Shown here piece by piece: positions 18,613 through 31,996 of a stretch of 64,000 bases of DNA. The first letter of the stretch is position 1. Each line of letters starts with the position of its first letter. The stretch is taken from NCBI RefSeq assembly GCF_900114215.1, contig NZ_FOSG01000023.1, positions 34,191 through 98,190 of the forward strand, read 5' to 3'. The notes under the pieces are model-generated. The model worked only from the letters and a program-made list of their open reading frames with translations. It searched no databases and had not been told where the DNA came from. Source of the stretch: Streptomyces mangrovi. GTDB lineage: Bacteria; Actinomycetota; Actinomycetes; Streptomycetales; Streptomycetaceae. A program made the translations under genes and the position numbers.

Positions 18613-19731
18613 CTACGCCTGCCCGCGCTGTTCGGGGGAGCGGGGGGCGCTCACCGTCGTCCGCCGCCGGCGGCGCTGCGAGGACGTGCGGACGATCAGG
18701 TCGGTGGGCATGATCCGCTGGACGGGGCGGCCGCCGCCGGTGCCCTCGATGGCGTCGATCAGAAGCTGGACGACGGTGGTGCCGATGCGCCCGGGTTTCA
18801 GCGACAGGGTGGTGATGGGCGGCTCGGTGCCCGCGTAGACGGCGGACTCGCTGCAGCACACCAGCAGCAGGTCGTCGGGGACGCGCAGCCCGTAGCGGCG
18901 GGCGGCGGCGAGCAGGTCGGTGCCGTTGGGGTCGAAGAGTCCGTACACGGCGTCGGGGCGGTCGGGCCGGGCCAGCAGTCTGTCGGCGGCGACGGCGCCG
19001 GCGCAGGGGTCGTGGGCGGGGTAGGCCTCGTACACCGGGTCCTGCCCGGCTCGTTCGCACCAGCCCAGGTAGGCCTCGGTGGACAGACGGGTGTAGGTGT
19101 CGGTGCTGGTGCCGGTGAGCAGGCCGATACGGCGGGCGCCGGCGGCGGCGAGGTGGTCGAGCAGGCCGGTGACGGCCGCCTCGTGGTCGTTGTCGACCCA
19201 GGCGGTGACGGGCAGGTCGCCGCAGGGGCGGCCGTCGGAGACCACGGGGACGCCCTGGCGGACCAGCTCGGTGACGACGGGGTCGCGGTCGGAGGGGTCG
19301 ATGACGACGGTGCCGTCGAGGGCGACGTTGGACCAGACGTCGTAGGGGCTCTGCCGGGTGCTGCCGGGGAGGATCACCAGGGCGTAGCCGCGGGCCAGGG
19401 CGGCGGAGGAGGCGGCGCGTGCCATCTCGGCGAAGTAGGCGAACTCGGTGAAGGTGAAGGGCTCCTCGCCGTAGGTCGTGACCGTCAGTCCGATCAGCCC
19501 CGACTTGCCGGTGCGGAGTGTGCGGGCCGCCGCGGAGGGGCGGTAGCCGAGCCGGTCGGCGACTTCGCGGACATGGCGTCGGGTGGCGTCGGGCAGGCGG
19601 CCCTTGCCGTTGAGCGCGTCGGAGACGGTCGTGATCGAGACGCCGGCCGCCGCGGCCACGTCCCGGATGCCCGCCCGCCCCAGCCGACGGCCGTGAGCCC
19701 GGCTCACCTGGTGCTTCCCTGCTGCTGTCAT
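18613..19731 (-). CDS. LacI-family transcriptional regulator
   Basis: 372 residues. The N-terminal HTH (IRDVAAAAGVSITTVSDALN) and hinge (YRPSAAARTLRTGKSGLIGL) are followed by a periplasmic-binding-protein-like sensor domain ending in MPTDLIVRTSS. The ATG is preceded at nine bases by TAGTAT, so the mRNA leader is at most a few bases. In the Streptomyces order I remember, the same regulator sits divergent to hisC. Its effector is probably a sugar (family knowledge). No sugar-utilisation genes are adjacent. Confidence 0.92.
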   Translation of the reverse strand: MTAAGKHQVSRAHGRRLGRAGIRDVAAAAGVSITTVSDALNGKGRLPDATRRHVREVADRLGYRPSAAARTLRTGKSGLIGLTVTTYGEEPFTFTEFAYFAEMARAASSAALARGYALVILPGSTRQSPYDVWSNVALDGTVVIDPSDRDPVVTELVRQGVPVVSDGRPCGDLPVTAWVDNDHEAAVTGLLDHLAAAGARRIGLLTGTSTDTYTRLSTEAYLGWCERAGQDPVYEAYPAHDPCAGAVAADRLLARPDRPDAVYGLFDPNGTDLLAAARRYGLRVPDDLLLVCCSESAVYAGTEPPITTLSLKPGRIGTTVVQLLIDAIEGTGGGRPVQRIMPTDLIVRTSSQRRRRRTTVSAPRSPEQRGQA

Positions 19732-20105
19732 GGCGTGCTGATACTAGGGCCGCGCCGCGTCGTTTGCTGGGGTGTACAGAACAATGGGAGAAGAGACGAT
19801 TCTGCAAGCCGCTCTGTGGTAACGACCATGGAAAAAAGGGAAGTTGAGCTTTTACCTCATCGTTCCTGCGGATGTTTCACCGCTTGCCGCAGCAGAAGTG
19901 GGGATGTCTCAAAGCTGTCTCAACTCACCTTCACGGGCGATGCGCGCCACGGAGCGCGCCACCAGCGCACACTTCTGCGAACGCGCCCCCTTCTTCCGGC
20001 CCCTACGCCGTTCCGGGGAATCCTTCTAAGGTGTGCAGCATTGGTGGTACGAGCGGCGGCACGCCCGCCCCACGACTGGCCCCGAAGGGTCGAGGAGGAC
20101 CTGGC
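19732..20105. other. Divergent LacI/hisC intergenic region, locally low GC
   Basis: No convincing gene. It holds the LacI-gene promoter (TAGTAT) and then a ~200-bp patch clearly poorer in GC than its surroundings, containing a small hairpin (CTGCGG ... CCGCAG, about 19867-19893). It ends with the hisC ribosome site (CGAGGAGGA). A long hisC leader with regulatory structure is possible but unproven. Confidence 0.5.
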
Positions 20106-21182
20106 ATGACGGAGATGGCCCCGAAACTGCGCGCGGTGCTGGAGGGGATCCCCACCTACAAGCCCGGCCGCCCTGCCGCCGACGGCCCCACGGCGTACAA
20201 GCTGTCCTCCAACGAGAACCCCTACCCGCCGCTGCCCGGGGTCCTGGAGGCCGCCACCGCCGCCGCCGGTTCCTTCCACCGCTACCCGGACATGGCCTGC
20301 GGCCTCCTGATGTCGGAGCTGGCGCACCGCTTCGGGGTGCCGATGAGCCACATCGCGACCGGGACCGGATCCGTCGGCGTCGCACAGCAGCTCCTCCAGG
20401 CCACCGCCGGCCCCGGCGACGAGGTGATCTACGCCTGGCGCTCCTTCGAGGCCTACCCGATCATCACCCAGATCTCCGGCGCGGCCTCCGTCCGGGTGCC
20501 GCTGGACGGTGACGAGAGGCACGACCTGGACGCGATGGCCGACGCCGTCACCGAGCGCACGCGCCTGGTCTTCGTCTGCAACCCCAACAATCCCACGGGC
20601 ACCGCCGTCCGCCGCGCGGAACTGGAGCGCTTCCTGGACCGCGTCCCCGGCGACGTGCTGGTGGTCCTGGACGAGGCGTACCGCGAGTTCGTCCGCGACG
20701 AGGAGATCCCGGACGGCATCGAGCTGTACCGCGACCGCCCGAACGTCTGCGTGCTGCGCACCTTCTCCAAGGCGTACGGCCTGGCCGGGCTGCGGGTCGG
20801 CTTCGCCGTCGCCCACGAGCCGGTGGCGGCGGCGCTGCGCAAGACCGCGGTGCCGTTCGGCGTGAGCCAGATCGCGCAGGACGCGGCGGTCGCCTCGCTG
20901 CGCGGCGAGGCCGCGCTGCTGGAGCGGGTGGACGCCCTGGTCGCCGAGCGGACGCGGGTGGTGCGCGAGCTGACCGCGCAGGGCTGGACGGTTCCCGAGA
21001 CCCAGGCGAACTTCGTCTGGCTGCGGCTGGGGGAGCGCACGGGCGACTTCGCCGGGACTTGCGAGGCGGCGGGCGTGATGGTGCGGCCGTTCGCGGGCGA
21101 GGGGGTCCGCGTCACGATCGGCGAGACGGAGGCCAACGACCTCTTCCTCAAGGCCGCACAGGACTTCCGCCGGGACCTCTGA
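20106..21182 (+). CDS. hisC: Histidinol-phosphate/aromatic aminotransferase
   Basis: 358 residues of the class-I/II PLP aminotransferase fold. Features: KLSSNENPYPPLPGV substrate loop, CNPNNPTGT, LDEAYREFV, and the PLP lysine in TFSKAYGLAGLRVG. It catalyses histidinol-phosphate/glutamate transamination in histidine synthesis. In actinobacteria this type lying outside the his operon often acts on aromatic 2-oxoacids, so hisC2/pat is the main alternative. GAGGAGGA precedes the ATG. It is followed by a terminator and then the cyd operon. Confidence 0.88.
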   Translation: MTEMAPKLRAVLEGIPTYKPGRPAADGPTAYKLSSNENPYPPLPGVLEAATAAAGSFHRYPDMACGLLMSELAHRFGVPMSHIATGTGSVGVAQQLLQATAGPGDEVIYAWRSFEAYPIITQISGAASVRVPLDGDERHDLDAMADAVTERTRLVFVCNPNNPTGTAVRRAELERFLDRVPGDVLVVLDEAYREFVRDEEIPDGIELYRDRPNVCVLRTFSKAYGLAGLRVGFAVAHEPVAAALRKTAVPFGVSQIAQDAAVASLRGEAALLERVDALVAERTRVVRELTAQGWTVPETQANFVWLRLGERTGDFAGTCEAAGVMVRPFAGEGVRVTIGETEANDLFLKAAQDFRRDL

Positions 21183-21229
21183 CCCCCACCCCTGGCCCAC
21201 CGGGGACCAACGGCCCTCCGAACAGGACT

Positions 21230-21265
21230 TTCGTTCCCTCCCACCCCCCGGTGGGAGGGAACGAA
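21230..21265 (+). terminator. hisC terminator
   Basis: A perfect 16-bp stem (TTCGTTCCCTCCCACC and complement) with a CCCC loop, ~50 bp after the stop codon and immediately before the cyd promoter region. It insulates cydA from hisC transcription. Confidence 0.85.
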
Positions 21266-21291
21266 GATAAGCGAGTCATACTTCTTGTGAA

Positions 21292-21307
21292 TGTGAACGC
21301 ATTCACG
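21292..21307. promoter_or_regulatory. Rex operator (ROP-like site) of the cyd operon
   Basis: TGTGAACGCATTCACG closely matches the Streptomyces Rex consensus TGTGAACNNNTTCACA. Rex represses cydABCD at low NADH/NAD+ (established in S. coelicolor). An overlapping TTGTGAATGTGAA and a looser GTGTGctacgtCACAC (21312-21327) may be partial second sites. CATACT just upstream (about 21277) could be the -10, placing the operator over the start of transcription. Confidence 0.8.
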
Positions 21308-21351
21308 AGCGCGTGTGCTACGTCACACCATGTCCACTTTGGGAGAGTGCT

Positions 21352-22863
21352 GTGGAACTGGCTCTGGCCCCGGAGACCCTGGCTCGGTGGCAGTTCGGGA
21401 TCACCACCGTCTACCACTTCCTCTTCGTCCCCCTGACCATCTCGCTCGCCGCCCTCACCGCCGGCCTCCAGACCGCCTGGGTGCGCACCGGCCGCGAGGT
21501 CTACCTGCGAGCGACGAAGTTCTGGGGCAAACTCTTCCTGATCAACATCGCGATGGGCGTCGTCACCGGCATCGTGCAGGAGTTCCAGTTCGGCATGAAC
21601 TGGTCCGACTACTCCCGCTTCGTCGGCGACGTCTTCGGCGCCCCCCTCGCCTTCGAGGCGCTGATCGCGTTCTTCTTCGAGTCCACCTTCATCGGCCTGT
21701 GGATCTTCGGCTGGGACAAGCTGCCGAAGAGGATCCACCTGGCCACCATCTGGATGGTGGCCATCGGCACGGTCCTGTCCGCGTACTTCATCCTGGCCGC
21801 CAACTCCTGGATGCAGCACCCGGTCGGCTACCGGATCGACCCCGAGTCCGGCCGCGCCGAACTCACCGACTTCCTCGCGGTGCTCACCCAGAACACCGCC
21901 GTGGCGCAGTTCTTCCACACCATGACCGCCGCCTTCCTCACCGGCGGCGCCTTCATGGTCGGCATCGCCGCCTACCACCTGATGCGCCGCCGCCACATCC
22001 CCGTGATGCGCACCTCGCTGCGCCTCGGCCTGGTCACCCTGGTCGCGGCCGGCGCGCTCACCGCCGTCAGCGGCGACCACCTCGGCAAGATCATGTACGA
22101 GCAGCAGCCGATGAAGATGGCCGCCGCCGAGGCCCTGTGGGAGACCGAGGGCCCCGCCCCGTTCTCCGTCTTCGCCTACGGCGACGTCGACGAGGGCCAC
22201 AACAAGGTCGCCATCGAGATCCCCGGCCTGCTCTCCTTCCTCGCCCACAGCGACTTCGACACCCCCGTCCCCGGCATCAACGACACCAACGCCGCCCTCC
22301 AGGAGCAGTACGGTCCCGGCGACTACAAGCCCAACATCCCCGTCGCCTACTGGGGCTTCCGCTGGATGATCGGATTCGGCATGGCCTCCACCGCGCTGGG
22401 CGCCCTGGGCCTGTGGCTCACCCGCCGCCGCTTCCTCCTGGCCGAAGGCCACCGCACCACCGAGAACGAGGTTCCCAACCTCGCCCTCACCCCCACCCGC
22501 CTGCTGGGCCCCGCCCTCAGCCGCCGCTACTGGCAGCTCGCCTTCCTCACCCTCGGCTTCCCGCTCATCGCCAACGCCTGGGGCTGGATCTTCACCGAGA
22601 TGGGCCGCCAGCCCTGGGTCGTCTACGGCCTGCTGCGCACCTCCTCCGCCGTCTCCCCCGGCGTCTCCCAGCTGGAGGTGCTGATCTCGATGACCGTCTT
22701 CACCCTCCTGTACGCAGTCCTCGCCGTGATCGAGGTGAAGCTCCTGGCCAAGTACATAAAGGCCGGACCGCCCGAGCTCACCGAGGCCGACCTCGACCCG
22801 CCCACCCGGATCGGCGGCCACGACAAGGACGACGCCGACCGCCCCATGGCCTTCTCCTACTAG
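21352..22863 (+). CDS. cydA: Cytochrome bd ubiquinol/menaquinol oxidase subunit I
   Basis: 503 residues with about nine membrane spans. The N-terminus LARWQFGITTVYHFLFVPLT carries the high-spin heme b595 ligand His22 (equivalent to E. coli His19). SGDHLGKIM and the loop before FRWMIGFGMA are typical. The subunit binds hemes b558, b595 and d and oxidises the quinol. The GTG start is fixed by GGGAGAG five bases upstream; an upstream in-frame GTG would put the Rex region into the protein. First gene of the operon. Confidence 0.97.
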   Translation: MELALAPETLARWQFGITTVYHFLFVPLTISLAALTAGLQTAWVRTGREVYLRATKFWGKLFLINIAMGVVTGIVQEFQFGMNWSDYSRFVGDVFGAPLAFEALIAFFFESTFIGLWIFGWDKLPKRIHLATIWMVAIGTVLSAYFILAANSWMQHPVGYRIDPESGRAELTDFLAVLTQNTAVAQFFHTMTAAFLTGGAFMVGIAAYHLMRRRHIPVMRTSLRLGLVTLVAAGALTAVSGDHLGKIMYEQQPMKMAAAEALWETEGPAPFSVFAYGDVDEGHNKVAIEIPGLLSFLAHSDFDTPVPGINDTNAALQEQYGPGDYKPNIPVAYWGFRWMIGFGMASTALGALGLWLTRRRFLLAEGHRTTENEVPNLALTPTRLLGPALSRRYWQLAFLTLGFPLIANAWGWIFTEMGRQPWVVYGLLRTSSAVSPGVSQLEVLISMTVFTLLYAVLAVIEVKLLAKYIKAGPPELTEADLDPPTRIGGHDKDDADRPMAFSY

Positions 22864-22882
22864 GTCCGACCGAGGTTTCCCG

Positions 22883-27606
<4,724 letters not shown>

Positions 27607-27623
27607 CGGAGTCCCGGCCCCTT

Positions 27624-27679
27624 CCGGCTCCCCTTCCGGCTCCCCTTCCGGCTCCCCTTCCGGCTCCCGCCGGCTCCCC
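27624..27679. repeat. 12-bp tandem repeat acting as possible cyd terminator
   Basis: Four to five copies of CCGGCTCCCC at 12-bp spacing, narrowing at the last. GGGGAGCCGG inside the end of cydCD (27580-27589) is the exact complement, so it can pair with any copy to form alternative hairpins across the stop codon. It lies between convergent cydCD and the aldo/keto reductase gene. Confidence 0.6.
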
Positions 27680-27688
27680 GGCAGACCC

Positions 27689-28630
27689 TCAGACCGCCTC
27701 GTCCAGCCGTCGCCGCTGCTCCTCGTCCAGCCGCAGCTCCATCGCGTCGAACGCCTCGTCGAGCTGCCCGGTCCGGCTCACTCCGACGATCGGTACGACG
27801 GCCGGGTCCCCGCCGGTCAGCCATGCCAGTACCACCTGGTTCGCGGTGGCCCCGGTCTCGGCGGCCACCTGCCCGAGCACGGCCAGGCGCCGCGCCGTGC
27901 CGGGGTGCTCGTAGTGCTCGGGCAGCGGGCGGTCGGAGCGGGTGTAGGAGCCCCACAGCAGGGAGGAGTAGGCCCACAACTCCATGTCGGGCTCGCTGCG
28001 CACGTAGTCGAGCGACTCGTCGGTCGCGAGCCGGTGCCCGTCCTCCGGCAGGACGACCCCCGGCCGCGGCTGGACGTAGGAGTGCCGCAGTTGCAGGGCG
28101 GTCCAGCCCGCCACCCCCGCCTCACGGGCGAGCGCGCGTGCGCGCTCCACGCGCCAGGTGGCGTGGTTGGAGGCACCGAGCCGGCGGGCCAGCCCGTCCG
28201 AGACCACCTCGCCGAAGGCGCCGACGGTCTCCTCCAGGGGCACCCCGCGGTCCTCCGCGTGCGCCCAGTACAGGTCGACCCACTCCGTGCGCAGCCGCCG
28301 CAGGCTCTCGCGCACCGCCCGGCGCACGACGGGCGCCGACAGTCCCTCGGCGGACTCCGGCCACTTCCCCGGCACGGTCGGCTGCTGGCGCACCTTGGTG
28401 CTGATCAGCACCCGGTCGCGTACGCCGGGCCGGGCGGCCAGCCACTCGCCGATCACGGTCTCGCTCTGCCCGCCGACGCCGGAGGGGTCGATCCAGAAGC
28501 TGTAGCAGTTGGCGGTGTCGATCCAGCGCCCTCCCCGCTCGACGAAGCGGTCGAGCAGCGCCATTGACGTGCCCCGGTCCAGCCGGGTGCCGAAGTCCAT
28601 GGCGCCCAGGGCGAAATACGGTGTGCTCAC
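27689..28630 (-). CDS. Aldo/keto reductase
   Basis: 313 residues of the (beta/alpha)8 AKR family. The active-site Asp and Tyr are in WIDTANCYSFW, the Lys in RVLISTKVRQQ, the His in DLYWAHAEDRG, and the cofactor loop near the C-terminus (VVPIVGVSRTGQLDEAF). It reduces carbonyls with NADPH; the true substrate is unknown. The GTG start is favoured by GAGAGGA six bases ahead; the longer frame adds only Gly/Arg filler. Monocistronic. Confidence 0.9.
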   Translation of the reverse strand: MSTPYFALGAMDFGTRLDRGTSMALLDRFVERGGRWIDTANCYSFWIDPSGVGGQSETVIGEWLAARPGVRDRVLISTKVRQQPTVPGKWPESAEGLSAPVVRRAVRESLRRLRTEWVDLYWAHAEDRGVPLEETVGAFGEVVSDGLARRLGASNHATWRVERARALAREAGVAGWTALQLRHSYVQPRPGVVLPEDGHRLATDESLDYVRSEPDMELWAYSSLLWGSYTRSDRPLPEHYEHPGTARRLAVLGQVAAETGATANQVVLAWLTGGDPAVVPIVGVSRTGQLDEAFDAMELRLDEEQRRRLDEAV

Positions 28631-28807
28631 CGGCGGTCCTCTCGTCCGTGCGGCGTCACCGCCGCGCTCGAAGGCCCCATGCTGGCGTTTGGAGAGCACT
28701 CCAGGGCAAGCGCCACCGCGCGGCCGACCCTGGCCGCCCGTGGCCTGACCGCTCACGGCCGAAACGTTCCCGCACCCGCACCTGCACCCGCACTCGCATC
28801 CGCCCCG

Positions 28808-29668
28808 TCAGCCGGCCGGCGGCAGTTCCAGCAGCCGTTCGATGACGGCGGCCACGCCGTCCTCCTCGTTGGCGGCCGTGCGGTGCGTGGTCGCGGCCAG
28901 CACTGCCGGATGGGCGTTGGCCATGGCGTAGGAGGTGCCGGCCCAGGACAGCATCTCCAGGTCGTTGGGCATGTCGCCGAAGGCGACGACATCCTCGGCC
29001 GCCACGCCGCGCTGCGCACAGCACCGGGCCAGGGTGCTGGCCTTGCTGACGCCGGGGCCGCTGACCTCCAGCAGCGCGGTCGGGCTGGAGCGGGTGAACT
29101 CCGCGTGGTGGCCCGCGACGGTGCGGGCCATGCCCAGGAAATCGTCCGGAACCAGTGAGGTGTGGTGGGCGAGCAGCTTGAGCACCGGCTCGTCGGCGTA
29201 CTCGGCCTCGTCCGTCAGCAGCTTCTCCGCCGGTGCGATCAGGGCGCCGGGGTCCAGGTGGAACTGCGGGTACTGCGGCTCGTAGTGGATGCCGCCGGTC
29301 CGCTCGACGGCGAAACTCACGTCGGGGGCGGCCGTCCGCAGTTCCTCGACCACGGTCAGCGCGGTGTCGCGCGGCAGTTCTCTGACCTGCACGATCCGCC
29401 GCCCCCGGTGCAGGTCGACGACGGCCGCGCCGTTGGCGCAGATCGCCAGGCCGTGCCCGTGCACATGGTCGCTGACCACGCCCATCCAGCGGGCCGGCCG
29501 CCCGGTGACGAAGAAGACCTCGATTCCGGCCTCCTCGGCGGCGGCCAGCGCCGCGACCGTGCGGTCGGAGACGGACTTGTCGTCGCGCAGCAGTGTGCCG
29601 TCCAGATCGGTGGCGATGAGGCGCGGACGTGTCATCGGGGGCGCGGGAGCGTGGGTCACGCTCCCCAT
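28808..29668 (-). CDS. Cof-type HAD-IIB phosphatase
   Basis: About 287 residues. HAD motif I is ATDLDGTLL, motif II FFVTGRP, and motif IV AFGDMPNDLEML, with the bulky C2B cap in the middle. Members dephosphorylate sugar phosphates, FMN or pyridoxal phosphate. The ATG used lies 11 codons ahead of a second ATG directly before motif I; either could be the start. A clear paralogue lies at 39664-40485. Confidence 0.88.
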   Translation of the reverse strand: MGSVTHAPAPPMTRPRLIATDLDGTLLRDDKSVSDRTVAALAAAEEAGIEVFFVTGRPARWMGVVSDHVHGHGLAICANGAAVVDLHRGRRIVQVRELPRDTALTVVEELRTAAPDVSFAVERTGGIHYEPQYPQFHLDPGALIAPAEKLLTDEAEYADEPVLKLLAHHTSLVPDDFLGMARTVAGHHAEFTRSSPTALLEVSGPGVSKASTLARCCAQRGVAAEDVVAFGDMPNDLEMLSWAGTSYAMANAHPAVLAATTHRTAANEEDGVAAVIERLLELPPAG

Positions 29669-29863
29669 GGTCCCGCATATGCCCGCACAGGCGTGCGCCA
29701 AGGTGCCCGAATGAGCCACGGGGTGAACGCATTCGGAACCGGATGGACAGAGACGGTCGGCCTCGGGGACATCCGGCCGTCCACGTAGGGAAAACGCTAC
29801 GACTCGTCCACGGGCCGCACCGGGCATGGCGCGAAACGCACGCACCTTCCCCCGCTGCTCCGC

Positions 29864-30763
29864 TCAGCCCAGCCGGGCGATCGCCTCCGTGGCGATGCGC
29901 TCGAAGACGGCCCGGTCGGCGGCGAAGCCCGTGCCGGGGATGGGCCAGTGGACCGCGATCTCGGTGAAGCCCAGTTCGCGGTGGCGGCCGGCGAAGTCCA
30001 CGAAGGCCTCCACCGACTCCAGGGGGGTGTTCTTCTCCGGGGTGAAGCCGTGCAGCAGGACCTTGCCGAGGTCGGCCGCGTCCCGGCCGGCCTCGGCGCA
30101 CGCCTCGCCGAGCCGCTCGATCTGCCCGCGCAGCGCGGCCTGAGACTGCTGAGGCGTCCCGGTCTCGTACAGCTTGGGGTCGCCGGTGGTCACCCACGCC
30201 TGCCCGTGCCGGGCGGCCAGTCTCATCCCGCGCGGCCCGGTGGCCGCCACCGCGAACGGCAACCGGGGCCGCTGCACGCAGCCGGGGATGTTCCGGGCCC
30301 CGTCGGCGGAGTAGAACGCGCCCCGGTGGGAGACCGCGTCCTCGGTGAGCAGCCGGTCCAGCAGCGGCACGAACTCGGCGAACCGGTCGGCCCGCTCGCG
30401 CGGCGTCCACGGCTGCTGCCCGAGCGCGGTCGCGTCGAAGCCGCTGCCGCCCGCGCCGATGCCCAGGGTGATCCGGCCGCCCGAGATGTCGTCCAGCGAG
30501 ATCAGCTCCTTGGCGAGCGTCACCGGATGCCGGAAGTTGGGCGAGGTCACCAGGGTGCCCAGGCGTATCCGCTCCGTGGCGGTGGCGGCCGCGGTGAGGG
30601 TGGGCAGCGCGCCGAACCAGGGGCCGTCGCGGAACGGGACGCGCCAGGACAGGTGGTCGTAGGTGTACGCGGTGCGGAAGCCGAGCTCCTCGGCGCGCCG
30701 CCACTTCGCGCGGCCTGTCTCGTGCCAGCGGTCGACGGGGAGGATCACGGTGCTCAGACGCAT
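29864..30763 (-). CDS. LLM-class F420-dependent oxidoreductase
   Basis: 299 residues of the luciferase-like TIM barrel. Recognisable segments: AEELGFRTAYTYDHLSW, TERIRLGTLVTSPNFRHP, LGIGAGGSGFDATALGQ, and a C-terminal VHWPIPGTGF. Actinobacterial members usually use F420H2 for hydride transfer. TAGGGT lies seven bases before the ATG, fitting a leaderless mRNA divergent from the vapB-like gene. A 78-bp internal piece of this gene (30542-30619) recurs in decayed form after each of the next two toxin-antitoxin modules. Confidence 0.88.
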   Translation of the reverse strand: MRLSTVILPVDRWHETGRAKWRRAEELGFRTAYTYDHLSWRVPFRDGPWFGALPTLTAAATATERIRLGTLVTSPNFRHPVTLAKELISLDDISGGRITLGIGAGGSGFDATALGQQPWTPRERADRFAEFVPLLDRLLTEDAVSHRGAFYSADGARNIPGCVQRPRLPFAVAATGPRGMRLAARHGQAWVTTGDPKLYETGTPQQSQAALRGQIERLGEACAEAGRDAADLGKVLLHGFTPEKNTPLESVEAFVDFAGRHRELGFTEIAVHWPIPGTGFAADRAVFERIATEAIARLG

Positions 30764-30797
30764 GCCCGCAACCCTAGCCCCGGTGGTCGCGGGCATC

Positions 30798-30835
30798 GCC
30801 GACGGACGACCGTCGGCGCGCATACCGGAGTATGC
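30798..30835. promoter_or_regulatory. Two palindromes over the divergent LLM/vapB promoters
   Basis: GCCGACGG-acga-CCGTCGGC (30798-30817) is followed directly by GCATAC-CGGA-GTATGC (30820-30835). The second overlaps TATGCT (30831-30836), a -10 six bases before the antitoxin ATG. This is the expected place and shape for autoregulation by a ribbon-helix-helix antitoxin. Confidence 0.65.
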
Positions 30836-30842
30836 TCGGGGC

Positions 30843-31091
30843 ATGGCGGACACGACACGCATCACGGTGACACTGCCGACCGACCAGGTCGCCGAGCTCA
30901 GGAAGCTCACCGACAACGTCTCGGGATATGTCGCCGAGGCGGTGGCACGTCAGCTGCGGCATCAGTTGCTCGGCGCCGACCTGCGGCGTCACCAGGAAGA
31001 ACACGGGGAGTTCACCGACGAGGAGCTGGCCGAGGCCCGCTCCAGGATCTTCGGCACGGCCGACGCCGGCGGGTCGGCGGACACGGCGTGA
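30843..31091 (+). CDS. VapB-like ribbon-helix-helix antitoxin
   Basis: 82 residues. The N-terminal ~45 read as a CopG/MetJ-type ribbon-helix-helix (TRITVTLPTDQVAELRKLT, then SGYVAEAVARQLRHQLL). The acidic C-terminus (EEHGEFTDEELAEARSRIF) would wrap the toxin. There is no ribosome site; TATGCT plus six bases precedes ATG, so the mRNA is probably leaderless. Overlaps the toxin by 4 bp. Classic antitoxin-first operon. Confidence 0.82.
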   Translation: MADTTRITVTLPTDQVAELRKLTDNVSGYVAEAVARQLRHQLLGADLRRHQEEHGEFTDEELAEARSRIFGTADAGGSADTA

Positions 31092-31489
31092 TCGAGCACG
31101 TCGAGACCGTCGTCCTGGACTCCCAGGGGCTCTCCGCCTGGATCGCCGAGGATCGCAAGATCCTCGGCATGTTCCAGGTGTTCCACACCATGGGGGCCGA
31201 TCTCGTCATCGGCGCCAACACCATCGTGGAGGTCAGCCACGCGCGGGTGAACATGCCTCGACTGCGGTGGGCGCTCTCCCGCGTCAAGGTCGAGCCGGTG
31301 ACCGAGGCGGCGGCGAGGGCGTCCGCGCAACTGCTCAAGACCGCGGGCCTGCACGGCCACAAGTACGCGATCGACGCGACCGTCGCCGAGGTGGCACTGC
31401 GTCAGCCGGGCCCGGTGGCCGTGCTGACGTCCGATGTCGATGACATGGCCCGGTTGTGCGGTGACCGCGTCCGGCTCATCGGCGTCTGA
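31088..31489 (+). CDS. VapC-like PIN-domain toxin
   Basis: 133 residues. PIN fold with the acidic residues in order: VLDSQGLSAW, NTIVEVSHA, YAIDATVAEVA and LTSDVDDMARLC. VapC toxins are Mg2+-dependent RNases that cut tRNA or rRNA to stop growth. The GTG start overlaps the antitoxin TGA (GTGA). Homologous but clearly diverged from the second toxin 0.5 kb downstream (shared LHGHKYAIDA). Confidence 0.83.
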   Translation: MIEHVETVVLDSQGLSAWIAEDRKILGMFQVFHTMGADLVIGANTIVEVSHARVNMPRLRWALSRVKVEPVTEAAARASAQLLKTAGLHGHKYAIDATVAEVALRQPGPVAVLTSDVDDMARLCGDRVRLIGV

Positions 31490-31525
31490 ACGCAAGGCCG
31501 CGCTCGCCGGCCGGAGGAATCCGTA

Positions 31526-31637
31526 CAGGTCGGGCTGCGATGGGTGAACGAGGCTCGACCGAGGTCACCGGGGTGCCCGGGCGTATCCGCTCCGTGGCGC
31601 CCGCGGCGGCCGTCGGCGTCGGCAGCGCGCCGAACCA
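31526..31637 (-). pseudogene. Decayed fragment of the F420-oxidoreductase gene (copy 1)
   Basis: Positions 31560-31637 match the intact gene at 30542-30619 in 67 of 78 bases by hand alignment, in the same orientation. Translation gives WFGALPTPTAAAGATERIRP against WFGALPTLTAAATATERIRL in the functional gene. No start, and no continuation of the reading frame. It sits immediately after the first toxin gene. Confidence 0.8.
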
Positions 31638-31714
31638 CGGTGGGCCGTTGCGTGGCCGCCGGTGGCCGCTGCGGAGCGCCAGCGAGTTAACAGGTCATGT
31701 AATACACTGCTCCC

Positions 31715-31996
31715 ATGGACACGTCCCGCCCCGGCAAGACCCGAGTCACCAGCGTCTCCCTGCGAGCCGAGACCCTTGAGGCGATCCGCGCGCGCGCCGG
31801 CAGGCAGGGCGTCTCCTCCTATATCGAGGAGGCCGTGCAGCGGCAGCTCCAGCGCGAGGCCATCGACGAGTACATCGCCACCGCCGAAGCGGAGCACGGC
31901 CCTGTCGACCCCGCCGAGGTGTCGGACAAGGCCGAGCGCATCCGCGCCCACCACGCCGCCCACCGCGGTGCGTCCGCTCCGGCGGACGCCGCATGA
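31715..31996 (+). CDS. Second VapB-like antitoxin
   Basis: 93 residues. An RHH-type N-terminus (TRVTSVSLRAETLEAIRARA, then VSSYIEEAVQRQLQREA) and acidic C-terminus. TACACT six bases before ATG suggests a leaderless mRNA, and TGTAaTACA (about 31699-31707) is a small palindrome over the -10. The locus is AT-richer than its surroundings around the promoter. Overlaps the toxin by ATGA. Confidence 0.82.
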   Translation: MDTSRPGKTRVTSVSLRAETLEAIRARAGRQGVSSYIEEAVQRQLQREAIDEYIATAEAEHGPVDPAEVSDKAERIRAHHAAHRGASAPADAA

